The notes: generated from the letters alone by a model not told the origin. Positions 52,973 through 62,001 are shown, counted from the first letter of the stretch. The stretch is 64,000 nucleotides of DNA from Niastella caeni (GCF_004834005.1 NZ_STFF01000001.1:247347-311346); one strand, 5' to 3'. A program made the numbers and translations.

Positions 52973-54823
52973 TCATAAATCATCGAAATAGTGATTTAAT
53001 TTCTTAAGCCGGGAAATGACAGCGCCCTTGGTGCGGCCCAGGTGGGCTGCAATTCTACTGATTGGCGTACCATTATCATAGATCTCTTTCAGTTCATAAT
53101 CCTGTTCCGGGGTCCAGGGTTTGTATGCATCCTTGTTTGTTTCCCTTCGTTGTATAACGGTATATGCCTTTTCTTTGGGCTTTACAATTTGTTTCTTTGT
53201 AGCAGGCGATTGTTTTGACCCACTCTTCTTTTCAGAAGAAAAACTATTATACTCAGGATTGGATTCTCGGGTCTTTACTTTTATTATCTGGGAAGAAGCG
53301 GGAAAGTCTTTTGGCACCAGGGCTTCAGGGATATGCAATTTGTTCCTGGTGCGGGTAATAGCAACGTATAATAAATTAATTTCCTCGTTGAGCCGGGCAA
53401 CGTCGAATGCACCAGACTTATCATTCTTATGCTTTTCTTTTAAGTCTTTCAGTTTTCCTTCAGACAAAAAATCATTCACCAGGTAAACAACATCATACTC
53501 CATTCCCTTCGACCGGTGAACGGTAGAAAAGATCATTTCTGCTTTGCTTCTATCCTCATCGCCGGTATGCAGCTCTTTAAGCGATTTTATAATACCATGC
53601 ACTTCATTACCATATTCCCGAACAATTTCAATCATGGTAGCCAGTTGATGGTCTTCCGTTTTTTCAACATATTCTTCCAGGTCGTCTATATCTTTCATAG
53701 AACCAACAAGCTGGTCGCGAATGCGATCATGATTACCATTATACAAACTCAATACGTCGTAGAGCGAAGCGCCGTCATCGGCATACATATAGGAGCTGAT
53801 ATTTCCTTCAAAGTAAATATGCTTCACCTTACTGTTATCGGTAATAAAATCAATAGCATTCAATAGCAAGCCCAAATTGGTTCGGGCAATAGTAGCTTTT
53901 ACAACCTCTCTTTTACCTGTACCCTTTCCGTCAATAGCAACCGGCTTGCATTCAAATAAATGATTCTTCCAGGAAATAATTTCAGTAGCAAGATTGGCAA
54001 TGTCTTGCGTAAATCGAAAACTGGAAGACAATTGCAGGGTATCGAAATCGGTTTTATCTAATGAATTCACCGCATGGCGCCAGGAATAGATCTGCTGATG
54101 CGTGTCGCCAACAATTACTTTAGTAGCTTTTTGTTTCTTGAAAACATCCAGCATGGCGGCGGAAGCATCCTGTGCTTCATCAAACAAAATATAGTCATAC
54201 GGCAATGCCGGGTTCGACAATTGAAATTTCTTCAGATAAAAATCATGCGTGATCTCTATTTCTCCCCTATCCATTTTGGCCAGCAGCACCCGCGTGCCAT
54301 CTTCAATGAATTTATAGAATGACTTTACAAAAGCTTTCGCATTCACATCCACCATGGTGTCGAGGTAATTAAGGTCCTGCACTTTCGCTTTATCACTGTT
54401 ACAGAAATACGTAACAAATTTATTGATGTGGTTGGCGATCACGAATTCAGCATGCTTTTCACCATTTCCCCTGATGCCAAGGAGTTGACATATTTCGCTG
54501 ATCTTATATCCTTGCGCCTTTACTTTATAATTATGCTGAAATACGATGTGCTTGTAGGCAAGTGAGTGAGCGGTTTCAACTTTGGTATTGGTAAGGCCGT
54601 AATCGGAAAACTTGCGGACAGCCTCCAATTTTACAGATTTATTAAACGCGAGGTACAGGATCCGCGCATTGGCAGGCCGAGAAGCAGCGTACTCGATAAT
54701 AGTGGTGGTTTTACCGGAACCGGCGACTGCATTGATCCTGAGATCACCGCTGGAATTAATGATAGCGGATTGTTGATGGGTGAGTTCTTGTTTCTTCAGG
54801 GAAGTAGTGCCGTTTGCAGTCAT
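52973..54823 (-). CDS. UvrD-type SF1 helicase with C-terminal SANT/Myb-like domain
   Basis: The start is set at ATG 54823; the upstream extension of the frame crosses a terminator-like hairpin. The 616-residue protein has the SF1 motifs: Q-motif LTHQQSAI, Walker A AVAGSGKTTTI (GSGKT 35-39), motif II LFDEAQDA, motif III VGDTHQQIYSWR, motif V TVHRSKGMEYDVVYL, motif VI LLYVAITRTRNKL. It is shorter than UvrD/Rep and resembles the FBH1-like/DNA-helicase-I branch. The last 50 residues (PWTPEQDYELKEIYDNG...HLGRTKGAVISRLKKL) form a SANT/Myb-like helix-turn-helix. It may act in repair or defence; it is next to the caspase operon but on the other strand. Confidence 0.88.
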   Translation of the reverse strand: MTANGTTSLKKQELTHQQSAIINSSGDLRINAVAGSGKTTTIIEYAASRPANARILYLAFNKSVKLEAVRKFSDYGLTNTKVETAHSLAYKHIVFQHNYKVKAQGYKISEICQLLGIRGNGEKHAEFVIANHINKFVTYFCNSDKAKVQDLNYLDTMVDVNAKAFVKSFYKFIEDGTRVLLAKMDRGEIEITHDFYLKKFQLSNPALPYDYILFDEAQDASAAMLDVFKKQKATKVIVGDTHQQIYSWRHAVNSLDKTDFDTLQLSSSFRFTQDIANLATEIISWKNHLFECKPVAIDGKGTGKREVVKATIARTNLGLLLNAIDFITDNSKVKHIYFEGNISSYMYADDGASLYDVLSLYNGNHDRIRDQLVGSMKDIDDLEEYVEKTEDHQLATMIEIVREYGNEVHGIIKSLKELHTGDEDRSKAEMIFSTVHRSKGMEYDVVYLVNDFLSEGKLKDLKEKHKNDKSGAFDVARLNEEINLLYVAITRTRNKLHIPEALVPKDFPASSQIIKVKTRESNPEYNSFSSEKKSGSKQSPATKKQIVKPKEKAYTVIQRRETNKDAYKPWTPEQDYELKEIYDNGTPISRIAAHLGRTKGAVISRLKKLNHYFDDL

Positions 54824-54837
54824 AGTACTGAATTTGA

Positions 54838-54866
54838 AATAAAAAAGGCTCCGCTGCAGAAGCCTT
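54838..54866 (-). terminator. Terminator-like hairpin in the helicase leader
   Basis: On the minus strand AAAAGGCT, a 10-nt loop and AGCCTTTTTT form a classic hairpin with a T run ending about 15 bases before the helicase start codon. No gene lies directly upstream on that strand, so this may be an attenuator, or it may end a short untranslated RNA. Confidence 0.55.
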
Positions 54867-55036
54867 TTACCAGGATGCGAAGATAAGCGTCTAAAGGCAT
54901 CATTTTGAAGGCTATTTTTACTGCCAGGAGCCAAAATTCGGGGAGGTTTGACCCAAAATGGACCTTTCCCGCCCTTTTTCCTGTAAATAATTGTGACATA
55001 AGCCTTAATAAAATTTTCCGGAAGACTAATTTTTTA

Positions 55037-55044
55037 TATTTTTG
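55037..55044 (+). promoter_or_regulatory. Probable -7 element of the tRNA gene
   Basis: TATTTTTG fits TAnnTTTG and lies 42 bases before the tRNA gene, in an AT-rich stretch. Confidence 0.5.
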
Positions 55045-55086
55045 CACCCCATTATTTCCAGCTACGGTAAGTGGTAAGAAATAATC

Positions 55087-55160
55087 GGCGGGATAGCTCA
55101 GGTGGTTAGAGCGTTGGATTCATAACCCAAAGGTCTCGGGTTCAACTCCCGATCCCGCTA
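55087..55160 (+). tRNA. tRNA with CAT anticodon (Met or Ile2)
   Basis: The 74-base sequence folds as a cloverleaf: acceptor GGCGGGA/TCCCGCT (with a G-T first pair) and discriminator A, D arm GCTC...GAGC, anticodon stem TTGGA/CCCAA (one A-C mismatch next to the loop), loop TTCATAA, T arm TCGGG-TTCAACT-CCCGA. CCA is not encoded. The anticodon CAT serves elongator Met, or Ile when the C is modified to lysidine; which one cannot be told by eye. A terminator hairpin follows at once. Confidence 0.93.
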
Positions 55161-55169
55161 CTCAAACAG

Positions 55170-55198
55170 AAAGGCTTCACGGATGTGAGGCCTTTTTT
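55170..55198 (+). terminator. Terminator of the tRNA gene
   Basis: GGCTTCAC-GGAT-GTGAGGCC followed by TTTTTT; the identical hairpin recurs exactly 100 bases downstream, and a diverged one at 55374-55401. Confidence 0.85.
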
Positions 55199-55222
55199 AT
55201 TGGATAATGCGTTGGATTCATA

Positions 55223-55238
55223 TCCGCCAGCTGGCGGA
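55223..55238 (+). repeat. 16-nt palindrome within a tRNA-derived repeat
   Basis: TCCGCCAGCTGGCGGA is a perfect palindrome. It stands where the intact tRNA at 55087 has ACCCAAAGGT, with identical sequence on both sides (CATA before, CTCGGG after). A second copy is at 55323-55338. The same palindrome in the same tRNA context is found at 120-135 and, with a changed centre, at 249-264. Confidence 0.85.
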
Positions 55239-55431
55239 CTCGGGTTCAACTCCCGATCCCGCTACAAAGAAAGGCTTCACGGATGTGAGGCCTTTTTTAT
55301 TGGATAATTCGTTGGATTCATATCCGCCAGCTGGCGGACTCGGGTTCAACTCCCGATCCCGCTACAAGAACAGAGAGCCTTCACGAAAGTGAGGCTTTTT
55401 TGTTTTAAGGCGTTGGATACAAATCCTCCTG

Positions 55432-55467
55432 AAAAAAAATGCATCCGGCTTTTGGCAGGATGCATTT
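55432..55467 (-). terminator. Terminator of the SusCD operon
   Basis: AAATGCATCC (55437-55446) and GGATGCATTT (55458-55467) pair; on the minus strand they are followed by a T run (55439 down to 55432). It lies 40 bases past the DUF5007-like stop codon. Confidence 0.8.
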
Positions 55468-55506
55468 CCTAAAGATGATAAAGCGTTGAGATGGCTAAGT
55501 CTATGC

Positions 55507-56487
55507 TCAGTTTGTCCGGGTGACATCTGTCAGCCTTAGCTCGATGATATACGTGCCTTCCATTTTCAGGGTAAAGGCAAAGCGGGGATTAACCGAATAC
55601 AAGCCGGGTGTAAAACCATCTATGGTTGCAAACCTGCTGGGTATGCGGTAATAGATCAGGTGGCCCCAATCGGTGGTGGGGGTTATATATTTTGCCAGTG
55701 GGAAAGGCGCTACTTCAAAGTCGCAGATCATAGCCGTATCGGTGAATTGTACCGGGGTGAATCGGGCATAGTTTTCAAAGGTTGGGCGGTCGCCACGCCT
55801 GATGATCTCGCCGGCTTTGGGATTGAAGGGTTTGCCGTTCTTGTCGGAGATCTTCAGGATGATCCGGGCGCCATCGTTAGATACTTTTGTAAAGGTGAGC
55901 TTTGGATTTTTATGTGCTGTTGCAACGCCGGTTACATCGTGAAAGGCATTGGAAACATTGTCTTCCTGCAGGAAGATATCTTCGGGAAGCGGGTCCACAA
56001 TATTGATAGTGCCGAATGAAGGAAACAGTTTGGTGCCATTTACATTGGTCGCCTGCAGGTCGAAGATATATTTGCCCAGGGGAATGTTTACGGAGCCACG
56101 GTTAAAGCTGATCTGTCCGCTCACGGGATTGAACTCCATAGGAGTCACAGTTCTCTTTTCCCTTTTCTTATTCAGTTCGGCTACGGTGGTATCGGTTTTA
56201 ATATCGAAAGTCATTCCGGGTTTGAACATGAGCACTTCATATTCACTGAAAAACTCTTTCGGCGCTGGATCTCCGTTTTCATGGCGCAGGTTCTGCATGT
56301 CAAAGGTGATGGGCGGGGTAGAGCCATCGATATCTATTCGCTGCGATTGCACCAGTGGCAGACCGCGCAGGCAATAGATATTCTTATCGATATAGCGCAT
56401 GGTATCGCTCAAAAAACCTTCCTGTATTTTTTTACAGGCCATACCGGTTATTATAAGAACCAGCAGGAAGTAGATTATTTTTCTCAT
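55507..56487 (-). CDS. DUF5007-like surface lipoprotein
   Basis: The start is placed at ATG 56487, giving a lipoprotein signal (IIYFLLVLIITGMAC, lipid on the Cys). The longer frame overlaps the preceding gene. The mature protein of about 310 residues is beta-rich with no enzyme motif; its layout (an N-terminal Cys-anchored segment, ITFDMQNLRHENGDPAPKEF, then Ig-like strands) resembles DUF5007 proteins encoded behind SusC/SusD and fasciclin genes. A glycan-binding role on the cell surface is inferred from the locus. It is the last gene of the operon. Confidence 0.7.
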   Translation of the reverse strand: MRKIIYFLLVLIITGMACKKIQEGFLSDTMRYIDKNIYCLRGLPLVQSQRIDIDGSTPPITFDMQNLRHENGDPAPKEFFSEYEVLMFKPGMTFDIKTDTTVAELNKKREKRTVTPMEFNPVSGQISFNRGSVNIPLGKYIFDLQATNVNGTKLFPSFGTINIVDPLPEDIFLQEDNVSNAFHDVTGVATAHKNPKLTFTKVSNDGARIILKISDKNGKPFNPKAGEIIRRGDRPTFENYARFTPVQFTDTAMICDFEVAPFPLAKYITPTTDWGHLIYYRIPSRFATIDGFTPGLYSVNPRFAFTLKMEGTYIIELRLTDVTRTN

Positions 56488-56534
56488 GGTGTAATATCTT
56501 GTTTGTAAGAGAATCGTGATAATGTATGTTCGCA

Positions 56535-57221
56535 TTAAGGCAGCGGTTCGGTATTAAAGAACAACCGGTGAAAGTTGCTCATCACATGGATGGTACCGGT
56601 GTTGGTAATAATACCAGTGGTTTGGCAATCATATCCCATGTCCCTATCTTTTGCCGGGATGGTGGTTTGATCGCGCTCTGTTTCGTCGCGTGTGCCGATC
56701 ACTTTGGTAAAACGGATGTAGTCCACATGATTGATGTAACTGCCGTAATCCTGTGTTCGCCTGAGGTTGATGTAAAACGATGCATTGGGAATGGGACCCA
56801 GCAGGTTTTGATAAAACTTCCCTTCCACTGTTAACTGATCGCGGCCCAGGTTGCCATTGAACATATACATCTTCAGCGAGTCCTTCACTTCCTGCAATGG
56901 AAGACTGTCGAGCGTATAAATGATATTTTCATTATTCAGCTCAATGGCCCTTCTGTTGTAGCGTGCTTTTACAAACTCATCCACACTATAGTTGGTGCAG
57001 GCAAAGAATGTAATGTCGCCATTGACCGTCTCTTTTAGTCCGGCCCTGTCTATTAAATGCACCAGGGAAGAGAATTGGGGTTTTGACTTCAGATAATCGT
57101 ATGTGGTCATATCGACCTTTGGGTTGTGCGTGCCGCCATCTACTTTATAGCTGTCTTTGTTACAGGATAAAAGACTGCCGGCCATAACGAGTATAAGTAG
57201 TGATACTATAATATTTTTCAT
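56535..57221 (-). CDS. Fasciclin-domain lipoprotein
   Basis: The 228-residue protein has a lipoprotein signal (VSLLILVMAGSLLSC) and a fasciclin (FAS1) domain: YDYLKSKPQFSSLVHLIDRAGL, then the DITFFACTNYSVDEFV box and a YTLDSLPLQEVKDSLKMYM helix. FAS1 domains mediate adhesion or glycan binding. Genes of this type are often third in Bacteroidota SusCD loci, as here, 31 bases after SusD. It presumably sits on the cell surface and helps bind the polysaccharide. Confidence 0.87.
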   Translation of the reverse strand: MKNIIVSLLILVMAGSLLSCNKDSYKVDGGTHNPKVDMTTYDYLKSKPQFSSLVHLIDRAGLKETVNGDITFFACTNYSVDEFVKARYNRRAIELNNENIIYTLDSLPLQEVKDSLKMYMFNGNLGRDQLTVEGKFYQNLLGPIPNASFYINLRRTQDYGSYINHVDYIRFTKVIGTRDETERDQTTIPAKDRDMGYDCQTTGIITNTGTIHVMSNFHRLFFNTEPLP

Positions 57222-57252
57222 AATAAAAAGATAATTGAGTTAAACACAATGA

Positions 57253-58830
57253 TCAGATCTTGCCCAGCCAGTAAGAAGTTTGTACCAGGAACCTGTTTTC
57301 CTTGAACAGGGAGGGGCTTACCGGCCAATAAAAACCACCTCTCGCAAAACGGCCTTCAGAAAGCCAGTCAACAAAGTTGGGATACATCCTTGTTCTGAGC
57401 AGGTCGAAAAAGATATGACCTTCCAGGTACATCTCCTTTCCACGCTCCACAATGTATTCATACATCAGGTCGTCGCGGGTATATGTATCATCAACCCGGT
57501 TGGCAGGATGGGAGCCATTGCGCTGCCGCGATTCATTGATCACCTGTATCGCCGTATTGAGGTCATTTTTATAAAGCGCTATCTCTGCCTGCAGCAATTT
57601 CATATCGGAGTAGCGAAAGATGACCATATCATTACTTAGATAGGCGTCGAGGTTTTGTGCGGGATTCCGGTATACTACATTACTGTATTTACGGCACATG
57701 GGTTCAGCACTCTTCACATAATCGAAGTTCTTACGGTAACGAACATCGAGTGTGTCAAGAGGGCGTGTCCACTGGCTGCCATTCCAATACCAGAACTGGT
57801 AATTGTTGTTGAAGTAGGAATTGGGCACCCAAAAGCGTGCGTTGTTGCCGAAGTAAGATACATATTCGGCACTGCGAAGGAATTCCAGGCCGATGTGCGC
57901 ATTGGAACCTTCCTGCGTTCTGTCGTCCATGTATAGTTGGAAAATGCCTTCCGGTGAAGTGGCGGTGTTGCTGCGGCCGACAAAGGTCATGTAATAATTG
58001 GACGTATCGGTATAGGAATAACCGCCCTCGGCCAGTAGTCTGGTAAGGGTCGTATCGGCATTTTGCACATCCGCCGGGTTCGGCACATTGGAATTGAGAT
58101 TGGCCATGGTGGCGCGCCACAGATACAGGTGTGTCAGCAGTGCATATACAGAACCTTTATTAGCCGTGACTGCTCTTTCCGATTTTACGTTATAACCCCA
58201 ATTCAGCAGGGCTGCGGCTTCTTTACAATCTTTTTCGATCTGCTTTTGCACGTCGGTGGCTGAAGTACGCGGTAACTGGGGCGCCGTGATCGGATCTTCG
58301 TATGCTTCTGTAACGAGCGGTACATCGCCCCAAACGCGCGTCATTTGAAAATAAGTGAAAGCCCGGATAAACAGTGCCTGTCCTTTTATCCTCCTTCTAA
58401 ATTCCGCGATATTGTCTATATCGGAAAGATCTTCGTCGGTCGCGTTATCTATCTTGCTGATGATAAGGTTGCTCATGGTGATGGTCTTAAAGAACATCGA
58501 CCAGTCGCCCAGACTTTGCACATTGTACTTGAATGTAAAATCGCCATTTTGGATGCCTTCCAGTCCATCGCCAGTATAATCGATGGTGAAATAATTCTTG
58601 GCAACTGCATCGCCATACAAGTAATAGCGGTTGTTTTTACTGGTCAGTGTATTTCGCAGTAAGGCATAATTGCCGGCCATGGCCGATTGATAATCGCGGC
58701 CCGACTTCCAGAACACCTCATCGTAGGTCGAGTTCTTCGGTGTTTGTTCAAGGATCTTTTTGCACGCACTGCCTGTGACAATGCATACTAATAGTAGCAG
58801 AATGGTATATATTGATAATTTGTGTTCCAT
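57253..58830 (-). CDS. SusD/RagB-family nutrient-binding lipoprotein
   Basis: The 525-residue protein has a lipoprotein signal (TILLLLVCIVTGSAC) and the SusD fold: N-terminal helical TPR region (FWKSGRDYQSAMAGNYALLRN; IKGQALFIRAFTYFQMTRVWGDVPLV, the diagnostic motif; VTANKGSVYALLTHLYLWRA), and the C-terminal YIVERGKEMYLEGHIFFDLLR segment. SusD lies over the SusC pore and captures glycan at the surface. It is 24 bases downstream of SusC. Confidence 0.95.
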   Translation of the reverse strand: MEHKLSIYTILLLLVCIVTGSACKKILEQTPKNSTYDEVFWKSGRDYQSAMAGNYALLRNTLTSKNNRYYLYGDAVAKNYFTIDYTGDGLEGIQNGDFTFKYNVQSLGDWSMFFKTITMSNLIISKIDNATDEDLSDIDNIAEFRRRIKGQALFIRAFTYFQMTRVWGDVPLVTEAYEDPITAPQLPRTSATDVQKQIEKDCKEAAALLNWGYNVKSERAVTANKGSVYALLTHLYLWRATMANLNSNVPNPADVQNADTTLTRLLAEGGYSYTDTSNYYMTFVGRSNTATSPEGIFQLYMDDRTQEGSNAHIGLEFLRSAEYVSYFGNNARFWVPNSYFNNNYQFWYWNGSQWTRPLDTLDVRYRKNFDYVKSAEPMCRKYSNVVYRNPAQNLDAYLSNDMVIFRYSDMKLLQAEIALYKNDLNTAIQVINESRQRNGSHPANRVDDTYTRDDLMYEYIVERGKEMYLEGHIFFDLLRTRMYPNFVDWLSEGRFARGGFYWPVSPSLFKENRFLVQTSYWLGKI

Positions 58831-58854
58831 GCTTTTTCTATTTATGCGGTTACA

Positions 58855-61800
58855 TTAGAATTGAACTTCGAGGCCCAGGGTGAATTTTTTAGGAATAGGA
58901 TATCCTGCACCGTTGTATTCACCGTATGAATTAACAGCTTCGGCATCGGGCAGGTCATCTGACCGCTGGAATATCGCCAGATTGTCGACAACGCCAAATA
59001 CCTTGAACCGGTCGATCTTGAACCTGCTCAGGAAGTTGTGGGGAAGCTCATAGCCCAGCGTAACGCTTTTGATCCTGAAGTAATCTCCTTTTTCAAGAAA
59101 GAAGGTCTGGGCTGATGTATAATAGTAGCGATAAGTGCCAAGGTCGTATTTGGCATATTGCGCATTATCACCTGATTCGCGCCATATATTGATCTTATTG
59201 AGATCGGGAATGGAGAATCGTACAAAGTTATTATACGGGTCGCCATCGGTGGAGTTGGAGAAGCGGTCGGCTTTGAACAGGTTCAGCACATCGCGGTCGA
59301 AGGTAAAAGTGCAGAATACGCCGAGAGAAAAGTTCTTCCAGGAGAAATTGTTCGTAAAGCCACCGGTGATCTTCGGATTGGGATCGCCGATAGGCATTTT
59401 ATCGGGATTGAGGCCATCGTTGAATACATCGATGAGATAATCGCCATCGAGATCGGCAAACTGAAAGTCGCCCGCGCGGTACTCGCCATTGGGATTCCTG
59501 AAGCGGGTGCCTGTATAAGGATTGATGGGAACATCCTTATCTGTAGGATATACGCCAAGCGTTTTGTACAGGTAAAAGGCATTGATAGGGCTGCCAACAG
59601 AAAGGATATGTGATTTGTCGAAACGGTCCCCACTCAATACCAGGTCGCGGCCGCCATTGGGCAGGTTCATGATCTTATTCTTGTTATAGGCGATATTGAA
59701 CCGGCTGAACCATTTGAGTTGGCTCTGTTGGGGCAGGAAGTTGGCTGCGAGGGTTAATTCCACACCTGCATTCCGCACACCTATCGAATTGGTTTTGGCC
59801 ACATCATAGCCCGATGTAACGGGCAGTATAACCGAGAACAGGCCAAAGGAATTTTCTTTGTTGTAAAAGTCGAGCGAGCCGGAATATTTGCCATTCAACA
59901 CTTCTATATCGGCGCCTATATTCCATTGCTTCGATTTCTCCCAGCTCAATCCTTTCTGGGCAGCGCCATTGTAGAAATTGGGAGTAATAGCGGTGATGGC
60001 GTTGTAGGTGCCTGCACCTCCATTGCCGTTAAAGCCACCGGCATTCACATTATACAGATTGTATTGCAGGTAATTTTCCTTGGGCAGGGAACCGGAAGTT
60101 CCCAGGCTTGCGCGAAACTTGATCATGGAAAACGTATTCGCCACGTTCTTCATCCACGACTCTTCCGTCAATATCCATGCGGCTGATACAGATGGGAAGA
60201 AGCCCCATTTGTTGTTTTCACCAAAACGGGAAGAACCGTCGGTACGTACGCTGCCCGAGAGCAGGTATTTGCCATTGAAGTCATAGGCCAGGCGCCCATA
60301 GTACGATAATAAGCCATAAGCCTGGTAGTCGGAATAGGCGCCTATTTTCAATTGCTGGAAGCCTTGTACTACCTGTATCTGGTCAGAAGCCCCGCCATAG
60401 CCCGATGCTGTTGTATTCTGATATTGAGCGTAAGTGAATTCCTGGCCACCCACTACGCTGAGATTATGTTTGCCAAAAGTATTTACGTAGCTGAGGTAAT
60501 TGGACGACATGATGTTGATCTCATTGTCGGAGAAAGTATAGGAAGAATTTCCATTGCCATTCCGCAGTTCGTTGGTCGCGTTCAAATCGCGGCGCGAATT
60601 CTTATAGATATAAGAAGTGAGCGACGTAATTCTCAGGTGATTACTGATGGCATAGCTCAGGTTCAGGGTAAAGTTGAACTGGTTGGAAATGTTTTTGTCG
60701 AGGTTGTCATCGTATTGCCCCAGCAGGAATGCCTTTTTATTCGGGTCGAGGTTAAACAGGGATGATGGCATATTACTGGCGCCAAGGCTGATGGGGCTAT
60801 TGCCATCGCCATTGCCGCGGGCTTTGTCGGTACGCGAGAAATTGATGATGGGATTAATCTCCAGTTTACCACCCAGTGTACGGGCGCCCAGGTTCAGGCG
60901 CATGGTATATCTTTTAAAGCCGGTAGCTTTGATGATACCTTTTTCATCGTAGTAGTTCGTGCTGAAGCGGTAACTGGCACCGCCTTCACTGGCGCCGCTA
61001 AGGCTCAGATCGGCACTCTTTACATTACCGGATTGGTAGAACATGTCCTGCCAGTCGGTATTTCCATTGAAAGCAGGATTCAGGCTGTCTGTAATAAGCG
61101 CCGGCAATCCCCTTTCCTGGTTATAATCCAGTTGTTGCTGCAGGATGGCCAGTTTGGCCCTTCTTTCCTCCACGCCGAGCGTAACGTCACGGAGTTTGGG
61201 GCGTTGCACAATACCGGCATAGCCCGATAAGATCACTTTGGGAGCACCCGTTCTGCCTTTCTTGGTGGTAATGAGAATAACGCCATTGGCGGCGCGGGAA
61301 CCATAAATAGCGGCTGCCGAAGCGTCTTTCAAAACGTCGATAGACTCGATGTCATTGGGGTTTACACCACCAAGATAGTTAAGACCAGTTCCTGTTCCAG
61401 GCCCTACATAGGTTTCGGTAGGCTGGGGTACCCCGTCTACTACATATAAAGGACTGTTGAGCACATTGTTTTCATCGTAAGCCGAGCTCAGCAACGAACT
61501 TCCCCGTACACTTACAGAAGGAGAGGCGCCGGGCGCGCCGCTGAAGTTTTGTACGTTTACACCGGAAAGCCGGCCCTGCAATAGCTGGTCAAAACTGGAG
61601 GCGGGCAGGTTCGCCAGTTCCCTCCCCGAAATACTGGAAACTGCAGCGGTATTCTTCTTACGGGTCACTTTTTGATAACCAATGATCACGGTTTCCGCCA
61701 GGTTGCTGTTCGATTCAGCCAACTTAAGGGAAAGCTGCTTATCGCTGGTGATCTTTACGGTTTGAGCGGCATAGCCCACCGAAGATATTTCCAGCACGGC

Positions 61801-62001
61801 ATTGATGGACGTTTGAATAGAAAAGAAACCCTTGTCATTGGTAGTAGTTCCCTTGTCGGTGCCCCTGATTTTTACACTGGCATTTGGGATCGGTGCATTT
61901 CCCGGGTCAGTAACGACCCCTGTGATGATTATAACCTGCTGAGCATGAGCATAGAACAACAGGCATAGCAGTACACCTGATAAAAAAATCTTTTTCATCA
62001 T
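58855..62001 (-). CDS. SusC/RagA-family TonB-dependent transporter
   Basis: The 1048-residue protein has a signal peptide (FLSGVLLCLLFYAHAQ), a carboxypeptidase-regulatory-like domain (TGVVTDPGNAPIPNASVKIRG), the SusC-type plug (LLQGRLSGVNVQNFSGAPGA, SIDVLKDASAAAIYGSRAAN, VILITTKKG) and a long barrel ending KKFTLGLEVQF. It imports oligosaccharides bound by the SusD partner. No dedicated regulator (hybrid two-component or anti-sigma pair) lies in the window. The lyase encoded divergently suggests a uronic-acid-containing polymer. Confidence 0.96.
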   Translation of the reverse strand: MMKKIFLSGVLLCLLFYAHAQQVIIITGVVTDPGNAPIPNASVKIRGTDKGTTTNDKGFFSIQTSINAVLEISSVGYAAQTVKITSDKQLSLKLAESNSNLAETVIIGYQKVTRKKNTAAVSSISGRELANLPASSFDQLLQGRLSGVNVQNFSGAPGASPSVSVRGSSLLSSAYDENNVLNSPLYVVDGVPQPTETYVGPGTGTGLNYLGGVNPNDIESIDVLKDASAAAIYGSRAANGVILITTKKGRTGAPKVILSGYAGIVQRPKLRDVTLGVEERRAKLAILQQQLDYNQERGLPALITDSLNPAFNGNTDWQDMFYQSGNVKSADLSLSGASEGGASYRFSTNYYDEKGIIKATGFKRYTMRLNLGARTLGGKLEINPIINFSRTDKARGNGDGNSPISLGASNMPSSLFNLDPNKKAFLLGQYDDNLDKNISNQFNFTLNLSYAISNHLRITSLTSYIYKNSRRDLNATNELRNGNGNSSYTFSDNEINIMSSNYLSYVNTFGKHNLSVVGGQEFTYAQYQNTTASGYGGASDQIQVVQGFQQLKIGAYSDYQAYGLLSYYGRLAYDFNGKYLLSGSVRTDGSSRFGENNKWGFFPSVSAAWILTEESWMKNVANTFSMIKFRASLGTSGSLPKENYLQYNLYNVNAGGFNGNGGAGTYNAITAITPNFYNGAAQKGLSWEKSKQWNIGADIEVLNGKYSGSLDFYNKENSFGLFSVILPVTSGYDVAKTNSIGVRNAGVELTLAANFLPQQSQLKWFSRFNIAYNKNKIMNLPNGGRDLVLSGDRFDKSHILSVGSPINAFYLYKTLGVYPTDKDVPINPYTGTRFRNPNGEYRAGDFQFADLDGDYLIDVFNDGLNPDKMPIGDPNPKITGGFTNNFSWKNFSLGVFCTFTFDRDVLNLFKADRFSNSTDGDPYNNFVRFSIPDLNKINIWRESGDNAQYAKYDLGTYRYYYTSAQTFFLEKGDYFRIKSVTLGYELPHNFLSRFKIDRFKVFGVVDNLAIFQRSDDLPDAEAVNSYGEYNGAGYPIPKKFTLGLEVQF

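Larger units (their letters stand above)
55161..55436 (+). repeat. 100-bp tandem repeats of the tRNA 3' half
   Basis: After the intact tRNA, a 100-base unit is repeated: terminator hairpin, TATTGGATAAT, GCGTTGGATTCATA (anticodon arm 5' side), the palindrome TCCGCCAGCTGGCGGA, CTCGGGTTCAACTCCCGA (T arm) and TCCCGCTA. GTTGGATTCA occurs at 55211 and 55311. A decayed further copy begins at about 55411 (GCGTTGGATACAAATCCTCC). The 5' half of the tRNA (acceptor strand and D arm) is missing from every extra copy, so none can be a functional tRNA. The remainder of the 346-base gap up to the DUF5007-like gene is the operon terminator. Confidence 0.85.

Noticed and set aside
55207..55392. A 61-codon open frame over the second tRNA repeat
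   Set aside because: It also arises from repeated tRNA 3' halves and terminators; no coding signal.
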